Assembly (NCBI GenBank): GCA_025766275.1
Contig: JAFKAC010000002.1
Location: 682,001-746,000 of the forward strand
DNA: 64,000 nt
Origin: Lactarius indigo
Lineage: Eukaryota; Basidiomycota; Agaricomycetes; Russulales; Russulaceae
Direction: 5' to 3'
Position numbers and translations under genes: made by a program. Shown here in pieces: positions 44,346 through 57,671 of this stretch. The notes under the pieces were generated by a model. It was not told the DNA's origin. It worked only from the letters and a program-made list of their open reading frames with translations, and searched no databases. Numbering within the stretch: the first letter of the stretch is position 1; every line of letters begins with the position of its first letter.

Positions 44346-47300
44346 AAGAGTGAACCAGTGAAGTCCGATCAAGTTCAATCTAACATTGTATCCGAACTTG
44401 AAGCCAATGGATTAAGAACCTTCCAGATGTGTGTGCTTCCCTTTATCTCTGGTCAGGGTTACCCATATATGTGCATCGCCTGCGAGACCACATGCATAGT
44501 CAATGTCTCTGTGGAGAATACTAGGTTATGGACAATCCGCGTGGCATTCATTGGTCAAAAGATGTTGCTGCGGTGCAACCTTGGGAAATTGACAGTTAGG
44601 ATGCTTGGGCGAATCACAGCTTACCTTAGGCTTTGAGTTTGACTTCCTAACCTACTAGAGTCGGACTCTCTTGAGTTGTGACCAGCCTGTTCAAGTCTAC
44701 GATCATTGACTTACACGTAACACGTGACACGAAGATTATATTTTGCGGCCACAACCGAAAGTCCGACTCGACTGACAACCTTTCTATGTTATTTTGAGTC
44801 TTTTGTCGTTGCCTGGACCTAAAGTACAGTAGATGTAAGTACACGACGCCTAAAATTAAGATGTCATTCACTACTACATGGTTTTAGCGACCGAGCTATT
44901 CACCTCGAACACATTTCGTAATGTACCCAACTCGTTCCCAGACGCTTTTTGTTCTGACGAAATGATGTGTGTTCCCAGGTCACAGCGGCTGACCAAGTAC
45001 GTAAGTAATTAATTCCTGTTGCCTATCACTCCCGTACGGCGTCATTACCATTGCGACATCTTGGTTCTGGTCCGGTACAACTCGGCTTTTGGTGGAGCCG
45101 TACCATTGACATCGCTCTCAGGTTGCCTGGACATTCTCACGGTTGTTTCTTTACGAAACTTGCTGGCACCAGGACCTCGCACAACTGCTCCACTCAGTCA
45201 CCCATATAATATTGCATTCCTGTTTTATATATTGTCGCCCAGTCGCATCCCCGAAGGCACCGCCTACAACTATAATAGTTACGGTAAGACTAGCAACTTG
45301 TGAGACGGGTGGGCCATGTCTCCATGACTCTGCGTACCGATGGTGTTCCAACGGTTTTTCCCTGTAATGTTTCCCCGCTAATGGAGTCAGCACAATACCG
45401 CAATTGTTACACTACCTATACACCCCTTTTTCTTCCCTTCCCAATGTGTTGTGTTTTATATTGTTAGCGGGATACAGAAATCCCCTAACGTATCTGACAC
45501 TGGTGGTCGTCAGAAGCTCGCCGGCGAATGACTTTCGCGACTTGTGGGTGATGTCAGCGCAGACGCTCCAACCTACTACCCAACAGCGACCTGGTAGTCC
45601 CCACAGGTAGCAGGGTGAGGCAAGCCTTGGCTCCTGTCCATCCAATAAGGGCGTCCTATTCGTGTCCCTCGGACGCACCCCGCGCGAGCTGGCTGTGACG
45701 ACAAACACGGGGTATCTGACCTGCGTGCAACCGCTTCTATGATGGGGCTACTCGTGGGCCATGTACGGTGTGCTATGCTACTGTGACAGCGGCACAGTAC
45801 AGTACAAAGCAAGAATGACGTGCAGAGCCGGGATCCCTCTCCCGTCCGCATCGGCTGTCCGTTTTCGGCTGGCTCGCGTACCGACGCACCAGACGCACCA
45901 GATATGAGGTCGCCCAAGGTCCGGTGCGGGCCCTCACAAGGCCGGACAATATAACTATAACTGCTATTGCTGCCAACGGCATCGATGATGGTGTGGGCTG
46001 AGCACAAGCGCTCCCGCTTAGATGCTGAGATTATCAGCTGCCATCTGCGATCACGCCGGCGGATATTTAGAAATTGTCGCACTAGGAATCACAATCGGGG
46101 ACGCCGGGAAAGGATGGTGACTCTTGTGAGGGACTTACAGGATGAGCTGGGGTGACCATGCGTGGGATCCCCTTTGAGCACAACGCTCCCAGGTTTGTCA
46201 TGCTGACGTTGCCATCGTAGGGTACTAGTATGATCGTCATGGGTCAATCTCTAACACAGCGGGATCATGGATGATCCTTACGGTGGCGCTGTGGCGACCA
46301 GTCACCATGCTAGAATTGTGTGGCTCTTGAGCGACACATCGTAATCTCGTCATCGCAAGAGGCGGTCCTCGGAGAGACGACACAGAGTCTGAGAGTTTTC
46401 TAAAAGAAAAACGCCAATTGGCGGAATTTTTTCTCTATTAGAGGAGTTTCCCCACACTCAGGCTGGCACGCCACTGTTAAATGATCCATAGTTCCCCAAG
46501 TTGCACCTAGTAGTGTCGACGCCGCTATATCGCACCAACAAAAAAATATGAAGCAAGCATGAGAGAGGGGGAGGGAGGGAAGGGGGGAAGAGTGGATCAA
46601 AACTACGAGCCTCGTTTTCCCATCTCCAAATCCAAGTCAGGCAAAGGCTGGGACAAAAACAAAACAGAAACAAAACAAAAAAAACTCGCACACAGATAGA
46701 TGCCCTGAGCACTTGTCTCCCAGCCTGTAGCTTCTGAGAAGACCAGAAGAAGCAAAACCGTCTCCAGATACCCCCCTCTGGGGTTACCACTTGTCATACA
46801 GACTTCTGTCGCTTATCTTAGCGCGCAGTACAATTTGCTTCCCGACGCGCAGATTCTTGTCAGTACAAAAAGATCCACTGGCGTGGGTGCGTCCATGTGC
46901 ATTTGTGCGAGGACCCCGCTTAGCTGCTAGATTTTCTGTGGGCCTGAAGTATAGTCCCATCATGGTAGGTGGCGTCGAATCCCCAGCGCTAAGCACACGA
47001 TCATGATGCTAGGCATCCAGAGCCGAGTCGGGACTTGGACCTGAGGCTAGTTGACTCGAGACCACGGGACCAGGCTGAACGGAGAGTGTAACATAGTACG
47101 GTAGCTGTAGTGGTGCAATACAGATTCTTCGCCGCCACATCGCCGCGATGGCAACCTGTTCGTGGCTTCGGATTAACGCTTGGCAAGAGCAAGCGCTAGA
47201 CGCGCTAATAGTGTACAACCACGGCGCCATACGCCATACAGTACTGTAACTTGTGCTGTGATGCCAACAACACGTCCCAAGCTTGTCGCGGTATGGACTC

Positions 47301-47500
47301 AGTCTCCTTCTTATGATGGGTTAGCCGAAAGGCACTTCGGGAACAAAGAAGCTGTAGCTAGACAGAAAAAAAAAACTCATGATGGAGGTCCATGAGGGAT
47401 GGGCTGTGCGAAAAGGAAGCGTCTGCCCACTGATTGCTACAGTGTATATTGTATACAGTATGTACGAAGGTGGCTACTAGTAGTTATGGGTACTGTAGGG
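44346..47500. other. 3.2 kb without recognisable gene
   Basis: Several open frames of 70-168 codons occur on both strands but lack domains or consistent splicing partners. A purine-rich tract lies at about 46560-46590. Confidence 0.45.
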
Positions 47501-50063
47501 CTACATCCTGTAGACCCCGAACCCCCTGCCTTCTCCGTCCCATGTCCTGCCCGAAGAGCCCAACGACAGCCGAGATGGAGATGGTCTCGCGCTCTGGCGG
47601 GAGGCAAGGGCGAGACCGAGACCAACGACGTCGCGTGTCTCCGTTGGCTTGATAATACCATCGTCCCAGAGCCGCGCGGTCGCGTACAGAGAAGCGGACT
47701 GTGCTTCAATCTCCGCTTTGAGGGACGCATGCTGCGAGGGGTCCCTGAAAGCGTGCGCAGAATGAGAACGAACGTTGGCTTTGTTTGTAGGCCAGGAGAG
47801 AGCGGCGAAATAGGGACGGACCGTGATACCGATTGCATGACCTGCGACAGCTGACCGGAGCCCATGACGGACACTCGAGCATTCTGAGGGAAAAAAGGAC
47901 GGACAGGGAGATAAGACCCAACCAAGAAAAGTTAGCGCAGATCCAGGTGACAGGCAAGGATGGAAGCATCGCTTACAGGCCACATCCATAAGAACCGAGG
48001 GGAATACTGAAAACGTGGGTTTCAAGTGTGCATCAGTCCGGATATGGGGGGAAACGCTCGACTACAAGAATGCAACTTACCGCCCGCCCGGCCATTCCTG
48101 TTATCACGAGTCATGCGAAACAAACGTCCAGACAGGGGAGGTTGGATTCGGTGGTCAAGAAACGTGGAAAACAATAAAGAAAGAGTCGTACCATAATTTC
48201 CGGCGCCAAAGCTACCCCCGACGACGACAGTCAGCTTCGGGACATCCGCACACGCGACCGCGCGGACCATCTTCGCGCCATCTTTTGCGATACCACCTTT
48301 CTCGGCTTTCGAACCGACCATGTACCCTGTGACGTTTACGAGAAAGAGCAGCGGGATTGAGCGCTGCGAGCAAAGTTGGATGAAGTGGGTCGCCTTGAGC
48401 GCCGAGGGCGAGAAGAGGATGCCGTTATTTGCGATAATGCCCACGGGAAAACCGTGGATGTGTGCGAACCCCTGCCAGTGTCGGCGAGCGGTCAGCGTAC
48501 ACGCGTGGAGAGAAGGGGCGGTGGGAAAGTAGCCTAGCTCCCGGTGAGACATTGCACGAACCGTCACAATAGTCTGCCCGTATTCCTTCTTGAATTCGCG
48601 GAACCGGCTCCCATCCACCACACGTGCGATGACTTCCCGCATATCAAATGGCTGACGAAGGTCCGTACCGACGATCCCATGCAGTTCGGACGCAGAATAT
48701 AGTGGGTCTTCCGGAAGAGCGGGCGGCTAGAAAATTTAGATGTGAGTATGTTAGCACATTTGGGTAACAAGACGCCACAGCAGGGTAGTGTGGACATGAC
48801 ATACAGCTATCTCGCGCCCGCCTGCGTAGCCCAAGTCACCCACAATACCTCGCGCAATGGAGATAGCGTGCTCGTCATCGCGCGCCAGGTGATCTGTCAC
48901 GCCGCTTTCGCTCGAGTGCATGAGACCACCGCCGAGGGTTTCCTCGTCGACCTCTTCTCCCGTCGCGGCTTTGACGAGCGGCGGCCCAGCAAGGAAAATA
49001 TGGCCCTGTTCTCGAACGATAATGTTTTCGTCCGCCATGGCGGGGACATAAGCGCCGCCCGCGACGGAGATGCCGTGGACGATGGCGATCTGGGGTATCC
49101 CAAGCGCGGACATCTGGGCCTGCGAGATACACCCACGAAACGTCCGTCTTACTCAGACCATTTCATCCCACAAGATCCGAAGGGCATACCATATTGTAGA
49201 ATATGCGCCCGAAATGCTCCTTGTCGGGAAACACCTGCGTATATGCGCGTCAGCGGGAAGAAAAGTGGATATATGCGTGCACGCACGTTCGCTTGGTGTG
49301 GGAGTGCAGCGCCCCCGGACTCAACTAGGCATAAAAAAGTCTGTGAGGGAGGACAGGACGGGCGCCACGAAAAATTTTTCGGACGCACCGACGTAGACAC
49401 AGGGTAAGCCATGCTCCCGGGCGACCTCCTGAGCCCGCAAGTGTTTCTTCACCTAGAGAAAAAGAGCTTTAGATGTGGGTCGCCAAAACAGCGGAGTAAG
49501 GTCGGGGGAGCGAGAGACTCACTGTGAGCGGGTAATACGACCCCCCCTTGACGGTGGCATCGTTAACGACGACAACGCAGTCCCGCCCTGATATCCGCCC
49601 TATTCCCGTGATAATGCCCGCGCCAGGCACGGACTCGCCCGGGTATACCTCGTGTGCGGCCAAAGGAGAGAGTTCGAGGAAGGGCGAGTGAGGGTCCAAG
49701 AGCAGTGCGAGCCTACGCAAGGTTCGCACCTCGTTCAGTAAGGAAGGGAATGGAAAAAGTACGGCACCTTTCGCGCGGCAGCTTCTTGCCCTTGTTCCGC
49801 ATTCGTTCTGCAGCCTTCGCACCCCCTCCCTCACGCGCCTTCGCGAGTTTTGCCTCGAGGTCAGCAACGACCTCGTCCATTGCCTTTGCGCGTGCCTGGA
49901 AATCGGGAGATGCGGTCGAGACGAGGGACGGCAGAACAGAGGAGGCTGCATGGTATGGTCTTGCTGTAGGTGCCCTTGCTAGGGACAGGCGCTTGAGTGA
50001 TGATGATGATGACGACGACGACGCTCTGAGCGTGGTTCGTCGCAAGAATTGCGAATAGGGCAT
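47501..50063 (-). CDS. MCCB: methylcrotonyl-CoA carboxylase beta subunit (carboxyltransferase), mitochondrial
   Basis: It catalyses carboxyl transfer from biotin to 3-methylcrotonyl-CoA in leucine breakdown, with a biotin-bearing alpha subunit that is not in this window. A 12-exon model in order of translation: 50063-49768, 49712-49523, 49452-49389, 49324-49287, 49234-49190, 49119-48840, 48728-48562, 48471-48192, 48097-48081, 48006-47977, 47883-47822, 47744-47501; 570 aa, all GT-AG and in phase. The N-terminus is Ser/Arg-rich ([19 protein letters not shown]), typical of a mitochondrial presequence. Family motifs: [127 protein letters not shown]. Residues [10 protein letters not shown] belong to the acyl-CoA/biotin site of the family. 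Confidence 0.93.
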
Positions 50064-52140
50064 CTTTCAACCAAAGTATGAATATGCTCTCTCAGGCTAC
50101 AAGAAAAAACGAAAATCCTGTCCGGTTGCCAGTCAAGTCGATGACAACGTCCACGGCCGGGTCATGGGAACGTCCGCGTCTTCGCGTCTTCGCAGTCCGA
50201 CACAAGGGTACGTAAGTCGACAGTCACATGAGTGGTCTTCCTCCACAAAATAGTACGCACAGCCACGCCGGTTCATCGCATTTGCGTTGCAACGTCAATG
50301 TCAACGACATTTAGCACGCATATACTGTACTGTGCCACCTTTGTATACTCGTACGTAACGATGATCACGGTCTCTGAAACCTTTCTTATTTTGTTTCGTG
50401 GGAGGCTGCCCTTTCTCAGTGTCTGACCCCATCAATTATTAGCTGTTACACAACCAACGCCTGTCAAACACCGTGCATGTCCTTACTGAGATAATTTCAT
50501 CTATTAGTGCAGCCTCGTGACCTGGTCGACCCACTTGACCTTTGCATAACTCAAGTCGTCCACCAAGCGATCATGACAAGTTGCCACTTCTCGTCAAGGG
50601 GAGCAAATTCAAGAGAGCTGGTCCCAAATTCGAAGTGAATCCTCCAATCATAATGCATTTTTCTTTCTTGCCAAGAGGCTTCCAAAAAGTTGCCCGGGGA
50701 GACCGAGGGAAGCACCAATCGCTCCTGCTCGTTCTAAGTTATCAGAAGCCGATGCCGGAAAGGACCAAACCTAAGGGGGCGAATCGCCCCTTCCCCTTCT
50801 CGTCAGTCAGCCAGGACGGACCAAATTGAGACGGTGAGGCAACTCTTGATTTGCTGACCCACGCAGATGGCCATGTCTGTTGCCGTCACCGGTCCCCTGC
50901 CCCTTTTACCTTCCTTGTCCCATTACGCACACAGGATTGCTAACAGAAATTCTTCGGCTTCGTCTACTGTTACTTCGAATTGATTCTCTTCCCTTTACAG
51001 CCTCTGCGGCTCCGTGGGGCAACTTCTACCCGTCCGTCCGTTGTTTTATTTGGTTCACTTCCCCCAGGCTGATGGTACCGTAGGTGTCTCATGCGGCCAT
51101 CCATCTAGTGTGATTGTCTTAAAATTGGATTAGCAGCGAAGGGATGACGACGGTAGAGCGCTTATAGCCACCATGGCAAATGAGTTTTGGATGAGTCCCA
51201 GATCACGTATTGGGGCGCTCACCTGATTGTCCTCGAGCTTGTTTGACATTTATCATATACACTTACCTGTCCCGACTCGAGGCCACATGTACCCACCAAA
51301 CGACGGGGAGAACGGAAGCACGACCTAGCTTCGCGATTACGACTCGGGCGCGATATCCTTGCGTCAGCCATATTATTGTAGCAGGGTTGCAACTTCGACC
51401 ACTGATTTCGGTAACTCCTAACATCGCCACCCTGCCGCCGTCCGCGAGGTCCGTGAGACCTGGTCAGGACAAGAAAGCGCCAGAACTCGCGTGGTCTAGC
51501 TCTTCGAGAATCGTAACCTTATACGAACTCCGTTCTGGTAAGCTACCGGCATCCGGGAACCAGAACGTGAACCAGAACGTTCCATTAGGTTTCTGCTCTC
51601 GGTGGTGATAGAGAGCGACCAAGAGTAGAGGTACTTGATATCGGGAGATGATGGATAGGAGGATTTGATATCCGCCGAAATGGAGAGGAGATTACTTGTA
51701 TTGTATATTTGCATAACTTAGTGTAGTAAGGCAGGTGTTTTTCAATTGCAGGGGCGTGATCGTTGGGTCGTAACACAGCCTCTGTCTCCATCAAAAAGAT
51801 ACTCGGAATACTCAATGCGGGACCCAGATACTGTAAGCCTCTCCCAACTAGTTCGTTCATGTAGCGACGACCACTGAGTTACTATTTGACCGAATATCGA
51901 AACATGGAGGACAGCATTGTCGTTTGGCCGTCTTTGTTTGGGATTGAGACAAAGAGGAGATCTGACTGCCCGATAAGGAGAAGGGCTTACAACCGACGGG
52001 CCGGTTGATCAGGCACGTGCCGCATAATCGGAGAATGAAACGATTCAAGTTCCGAAAGGCTATGAGGGACTTTAAGTAATCAAGCTTCTTGAGGCTCTGG
52101 CTACTTTTGACCCCCCGCCTGAGCCCTTCCACTTTATGGT
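50064..52140. other. intergenic between MCCB and the bHLH gene
   Basis: Divergent intergenic region of two oppositely oriented genes. No further gene is recognised. The 440 bp next to the bHLH start are strongly CT-rich on the plus strand (52140-52578), a usual feature of basidiomycete promoters and leaders. Confidence 0.5.
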
Positions 52141-52578
52141 CCTCTTGAGTTGAGCAACACTCGTTCTTTGCTCCTCCTCCACTCCTCCCCTCCGATTAAC
52201 CTCGCCGTAACAAGGATAACGCCTGGAGTGCGTCAACTTCCTCTCATTTCTTTCTCTGTCTGACTTATCTTTTCTCTAGATCCTCGCGACCCTTGCCGGT
52301 TCCTCCATCCCGCCCCCTCCCTCAAAGGACCAGTCTGCTTGAGCACTGCTCGCGACTGCGTGATCAATCAAACGTTCCCCTCGATACTTCATACGTCCGC
52401 TTGAGCTCTCGCTCGCGTCTGTCTTCTTCCTCCCTCCACTGCACCTCGGATTCTGCTGAGCAATCGCGACTCCGTCTTGCAACTCCTCCCCTCAAAATTA
52501 CCTCGCGTACAGCATACTCTCTGTACTTTCTCATCCTCACGCCGTTATCTATTCCCCCTTCATCCCTGCACTGCTCCC

Positions 52579-54079
52579 ATGGCTCTGACCCTTCCCATTC
52601 CCTCCTCCCCGTCTTCGGCTTCCGCCGATTCTCCTAATGCTCCTCAGACGCCCGATTCTCCTACCAACTCCGTTCAAACTCTGGCTCTCCCTCCGTCCGA
52701 CCAATCTTCCTCTCCGTCTGCCACTAATGTTCTTTCTGGCCCTCTGAGTTCGAACAGTCTCCAGGCCAAGCGCAAACCCTCTCGACGGGCTAACACCGCT
52801 GAGCGGCGTGCCACCCACAACGCTGTTGAACGCCAGAGACGCGAGACTCTCAATGGCCGCTTCCTTGTATGTTTTCTTTTCGCTCGTACCGTATTCCGGT
52901 ATCTAACTAGACCTTTTTTTTTTTACTCTCCCCTTCTCAAGGACCTTGCCGCTCTTCTCCCCAACCTATCTCAGATCCGTCGCCCTTCCAAGTCGGCGAT
53001 TGTCAATTCTTCCATTGCTCACATCCATGCCTCTCGCCGCCACCGCGCCATGGCTTCCCGTGAGCTCCGCCTTCTCAAGCTCGAAGCAGATGCTGTTCGC
53101 CGCGAGCTGAATGAATGGCGTGACCGCGCCCACCTCCCCCGTGTTGAAGAACCAGTCCGCAGCGAAGCCTTTGCCATGGTTCTCAGTGGGGAAGTAGAGG
53201 TTCTGACCTCCATTCCTGGCATGGACGAGGAGGAGGACGGCGAAGGTTTCGATAACGAGGACGATATGCCTATTCGAGCTATTTCGGCCGGCAACAACCG
53301 TTCGATCCCGGAAGAAGCCGAGGACCTGATGACTGTTCCCACGATGAAGTCGTCGGCGGTCAATCCCTTCGCGCACAACGCACTGCATCACCCTGGTGCA
53401 TCGCAGCTCGCTCATATCCTCCCACGGCCCCCATCCAACACCCGTCCCATCATTGCGCAAAATGTTCCCAACGTCTCATTCGAGAATCCTGCTATGACAT
53501 CCCTTTATGATCAACAAACCCACGTTCCCTCGCAGCAGTACCAGATGCACTTTAACGTAGGCCACCCTCCCGAGGCTGAGAAGCCAGCTGCTTGGAACAA
53601 CCAAATTTTCGTTACCCAGCAGCTTCAACAGCAGCTCACGAGCCAGCATGGCATGTATACACCCCCTGCGACCTCACATGGTCCCTCACCAGCCAGCGCA
53701 GGACAGCCATTCCCCCAACAAGGTTATTATCAGACACTTCCTCGCCAGCAACACCCATCACAGCACATTTACGGAAGTCCCGTTGACAGCGAGGATGGAT
53801 CCTCAGTCGGTTCTGGACTCAGCGGACGTAACCGCAGCGGTAGCATGAACGGCAGTACATACTGGATCCCCGCAAGGTGGTCGCCCAGGTTCCGTTTCAT
53901 CTCAGTCTGGCAGTTACGAGGTGCCGGGCGTCTTGACTTCTGGGATTCGGATGACTGCTGACGCCGCTATGTGGCACCGCGACGAAATGGAGAGCATGAA
54001 TGCTTTCAAACCTAATTTGACCGGCGCACCGATCGCTGTCGGCGGCGGCGGTAATGGCGGGTTCGGGATGATGATGTAG
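52579..54079 (+). CDS. bHLH transcription factor, with C-terminal frame break
   Basis: Exon 1 is 52579-52866 and the intron 52867-52941 (GTATGT...CTCAAG, inside the HLH; it happens to be open in frame). The Ser/Pro-rich N-terminus is followed by the basic region RATHNAVERQRRE, whose H, E and R at the canonical positions predict E-box (CACGTG-type) binding. Helix 1 is RRETLNGRFLDLAALLP, helix 2 SKSAIVNSSIAHI, then a leucine-rich coiled coil (ELRLLKLEADAVRRELNEW). The rest is Gln/Pro-rich with QQLQQQL. As read, the frame stops at 53961 (435 aa). A second frame, YEVPGVLTSGIRMTADAAM...GFGMMM, runs on to a stop at 54077-54079. A 2-base deletion at about 53853-53868 would explain this; allowing for it the product is 475 aa. 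Confidence 0.85.
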
Positions 54080-57000
54080 GTGTCGTGTCCCTTCCCGCTC
54101 GTGTTCCCATCTCCAGTTTATTTTCTGCTGTTGCCGTGGATTGACCTCTTCTCACCATTTTCTTGTGTGGTTCCGTTCTTTCCTTGTGCGCTTCTGGAGA
54201 TGACCACTCGCGCGTTTACTTCCTATCCGTCGTTGCGCGTGTTACGTCTGTTAGCTCCTTTTTGATGGTGTGTCATGATGATCCCTTTTGGACGATATCT
54301 GTCCCGACTAGTTGGTTGGCGTGAGTTACTCGCTGGCGTTGTATCGTGTATTCCATCCCCATCCGCCGTGTCGCTTTATTGACCTCCCTTAAGTATATTG
54401 GGTCTCTGGTCTATTTATTGTGACTACGTTATCGTTGTCACCACCCACTCCTTTACCCACTTTTCCTGTCATACTGCCCTCCTCTCCCTCTCATACTTGG
54501 AAAAGATAGAAATTCGATAATTCCGTGACTGAAAATCGGTCGGTATTAACGTCGGTTCTGGTACTGTACGTTCGAAGGAGTTAACGTTGTCATTTGTCAT
54601 CAGCATCATAACTGCTTCATCAATCGATCTGACACTGCCTCACTTCTCGTCCATTGTAAGTTAGCCGAACACTACAGTAACAATTTTTCATCGGGCGCTA
54701 CCACAGTGAATAGTCGTACTGTATGTACTGAGTAATCGTGTTTTGTATGAGTTGGGTTCGAATCCAGCCGTCGGCGTTTGCGGAGGGAGGACTGCCCGGA
54801 GCATATCGTAATATAAAAATAGTGGCCGCACTGGTAGCGCCGGCGCCGGATGTACGTGATTCATTTAGACGACGATGGGTCTCGTTGCACTCGAGATGAG
54901 CCTCCGTCTCAGCCTCCGGTACAGTTCACGTACACTAAGCTCCGTTTCGCTGGTTTGGAATTCACGCAGCTGCCTGCACCCGCACTAACTTAGTTATTTA
55001 ATTACGGTATGGGGATTTTTTTTTTTCCCGCTTTCTTCGGGGGCGAATACAAGGAACCTGACAAATCGTAGATGATCGTATTGTGTTGTGCACTGTAAGC
55101 AGTTCCACCGGTTGGCGCTGCTCCGCTCCTCTGACGTAGAAAGCAGCCGTTGTCCTCCACTTCCTCGCCGTAGCGCTCCGTGTCGCTCTGACCACCGGCA
55201 GACCACCGGCTATAGACCCGGGCCGGAAAGCGCCGGTTCAGTTACTTTTTGAGTTGTTCGGTCCTAGATCCGACGGAAGGCAAGTCTCCCGTCGGGTGGT
55301 GGCGACACCACCACACAACCGCAATGAGGGGGAGAGTTCTGAAAGGTCGGATCCAACGAACCGCCGTCAAAATTTATTATCGTCAATTATCGTATCGGAC
55401 TATAGTCGCCAGCGGTCGCCACAGGAACTGTTTTTTTTTTAGTTCTCATTGACTGAGCGCCAGTGCTGCTATGCTGCTGCGGTGCAGGGACAAGGGGTAG
55501 GAGTGGCAGTAGGTTGCTTTAGTAGCGAAGGTCAGTGGAGGTCCAACGACAACAGAGCCCCATGCGCAAAAAATCTGAAATTGCACTTTTTTTGAGTCTG
55601 ACTGATTTCCTTCAAATTGACGAAAGAGACACTACCGACGACGACTCATCGTCGCATTTTTAGTGGCATCAAACCTTCGTGGGCCATCGCCGCGGCGCAG
55701 AATTCATATCCCAGGGGGGAGGGGAGGGGGCGAATGGGGGGAGGGGATGCAAAGCGCGGACTTGAGAGTTTTTTGCTCAGCTGTATTTGTTTGACCCTAG
55801 GAACCAAAGCGAGGAGAGTGCTAATTTGCGCGCCGATAGCCCCTCCCACTGCGGCACGTGGTTCACGCCGTGCCTCCGGTTCGCGGAGTTGAACGGCGCA
55901 TCAGCGGGGAGGGGGCGGGCGGGCGAAGATCCACGTCGGCATCATTACCGTATCGAGCTGCCATTGCTTATATTGTCAGTGTTCTTTCTCGAATTCTGGT
56001 CCTCCTCACCTGTGGAGCTTCCTTTTTGATCGTGATATGATAGCCTGCGAGCGAAGGACAGAGGTGGGTGCCCCTAGCATCGTGGTAACGGTAGTATACG
56101 ATTATTGCTCCCCGTGCGAAATATTCCACCGGGGTCCTCTCGAAGTCATTCTGATCAGCTAAAATTGAGGGAGTGGGAACATTGTCATCGAGGGAACGTA
56201 CGTCGACTTAATCAGGTAACTTAGCTGATTACGATTACCCCCCTGGAGACGAACAACCGTGGGTCGAGACAGTAATGATGTTTTTGTAATGCTGGACTTA
56301 CGGCTCGAGATTATGCGTCGAAAAATGTTGGCAGCCTGAGAAATGCAAGGAACCAACGCGGCGACGAGGAGCGGCCGTTCTTCCAAAAAAGAAACGCGAG
56401 GCGGAAAGAGGAAGCAGGGCGGGTCGTAATTGAGCCTATTCAGCACGTCCTCTGACGTACCCAGCGGGCTGGACGATACCTGGAACCCCGCCTATTGCCC
56501 CTAGCCCCAAAACTATCCTGAGAACCGGTTTTTTTTTTACCCCCCTTACTCTCCCCCAACGCAGATGCTCGTTCAGCTGGGGTCGCACTGAGGCAATGGC
56601 TGTCTTCCTCGCCACCCTATTCCCTGCATGTCATAGCTCGATCACCCAACTTTGTTAACGGCTAACCGGCTGGCAACAACAGGAATACAGTACTGACCAG
56701 CGTTCGCTTCAGCGCCAGGCCTCCTGCGATGCAGTTGAACACTAGGGCTTGCCGATCTGACGGCGGAAAATGGACACTTGGACGCTAGGTATGGTCAATG
56801 CACGGCAAATTCTGTGGCTGGAGGACTTGGCATCTGTGGAGGTCGCCAAGAAAAAATCGAATGATAAGAGACTATTCTTAGATGCAGGGACAGAGAGGTG
56901 TGGGACAAGTGAGGGCCCTTCGGGGGCCGAGGGCGAATCTGCTCTGCATTCTGTGCAGGTACGCTAGTCGTATTTCTGATAATTGAGGGCAGGAGGTGGC

Positions 57001-57175
57001 GTTCACTCGCCAGCCAAATGGCTGTGGACCTTGTCATGCGGATGTAATTCACAGCGCTTTCGTTGAGAAGCAAGAAAGGTAACATAGGGTGCGGTCAGGG
57101 ACTCCAGTACAGAATGGACGATGGAACCACGACGTGAAGAAGACCATGATAGACCGATATGTTGCGCGGCCCTGT
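54080..57175. other. 3.1 kb without recognisable gene
   Basis: The first ~400 bp are probably 3' UTR and terminator region of the bHLH gene. Beyond that, only short frames without family resemblance were seen. Confidence 0.45.
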
Positions 57176-57671
57176 CTATGCCGACGGCCAGTGCATCGCT
57201 GGCACAAAAGGGAGAATTACGAGCTTTTCTTTGTCCCACTACGCCAACGGGGTAGTCAGAGTCGGTTGTGCGATGATATAGGAACAACAGGCTCTCACCA
57301 CGCCGCCTTTGTAGTAGGGGTCGGACTCGACGACCTTGCGCACTTCCTCGATACTCTCCGCCTCGTAGAAGAGGATAGACCCCATCATCTTCTTCCTGCC
57401 TCTTTCGTCCGTGAGCTCCGGCGCCAAAAACGCGCCACCGAACTCTGCGTGGACAAAAAAAAGGGGGGTTACTTGCGAGCTACGCGGCGCGCCACACGGC
57501 AAGCGAATCGAAGTTTTGAACGTCACACGCACTCAAGATCCCACTCTCAAGCAGCCCGTCCACGCCTTTGAAGTGTTCCCCGCGAACGGAAAAGCGGTGA
57601 TCGAGCATTCCTGGACCCGCATAATCTGGGGCATATACGAAGAAGAGGTGCTTCGTTGGGGAACTGGACAT
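57176..57671 (-). CDS. YCII-domain protein
   Basis: Three exons in order of translation: 57671-57533, 57444-57299, 57238-57176; 115 aa, GT-AG junctions in phase. The ferredoxin-like YCII fold is recognisable from KHLFFVYAPDYAGPGMLDHR, the conserved His in RGEHFKGV, GGAFLAPE, MGSILFYEAESIEEVRKVVE, DPYYKGGVWDKEKLVILPF. Length is normal for the family. YCII proteins are small, often enzyme-like (the bacterial relatives include a dehydrochlorinase-type active site with His-Asp), but the substrate is unknown here. Confidence 0.85.

Noticed and set aside
47437..47925. 162-codon minus-strand frame overlapping the end of MCCB
   Set aside because: It is an out-of-frame reading of MCCB exon 12 and the intron before it; only its [16 protein letters not shown] part is the real exon 11.
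48742..49407. 221-codon plus-strand frame opposite MCCB
   Set aside because: Antisense shadow of well-conserved MCCB exons; no independent support.
52477..52578. upstream in-frame ATG that would lengthen the bHLH protein by 34 residues
   Set aside because: It lies in the CT-rich leader. The ATG at 52579 has a good context (CCCATGGC) and begins the Ser/Pro-rich region typical of the protein.
54751..54775. GGTTCGAATCC, like a tRNA T-loop
   Set aside because: No matching acceptor stem, D-arm or anticodon arm could be built around it.
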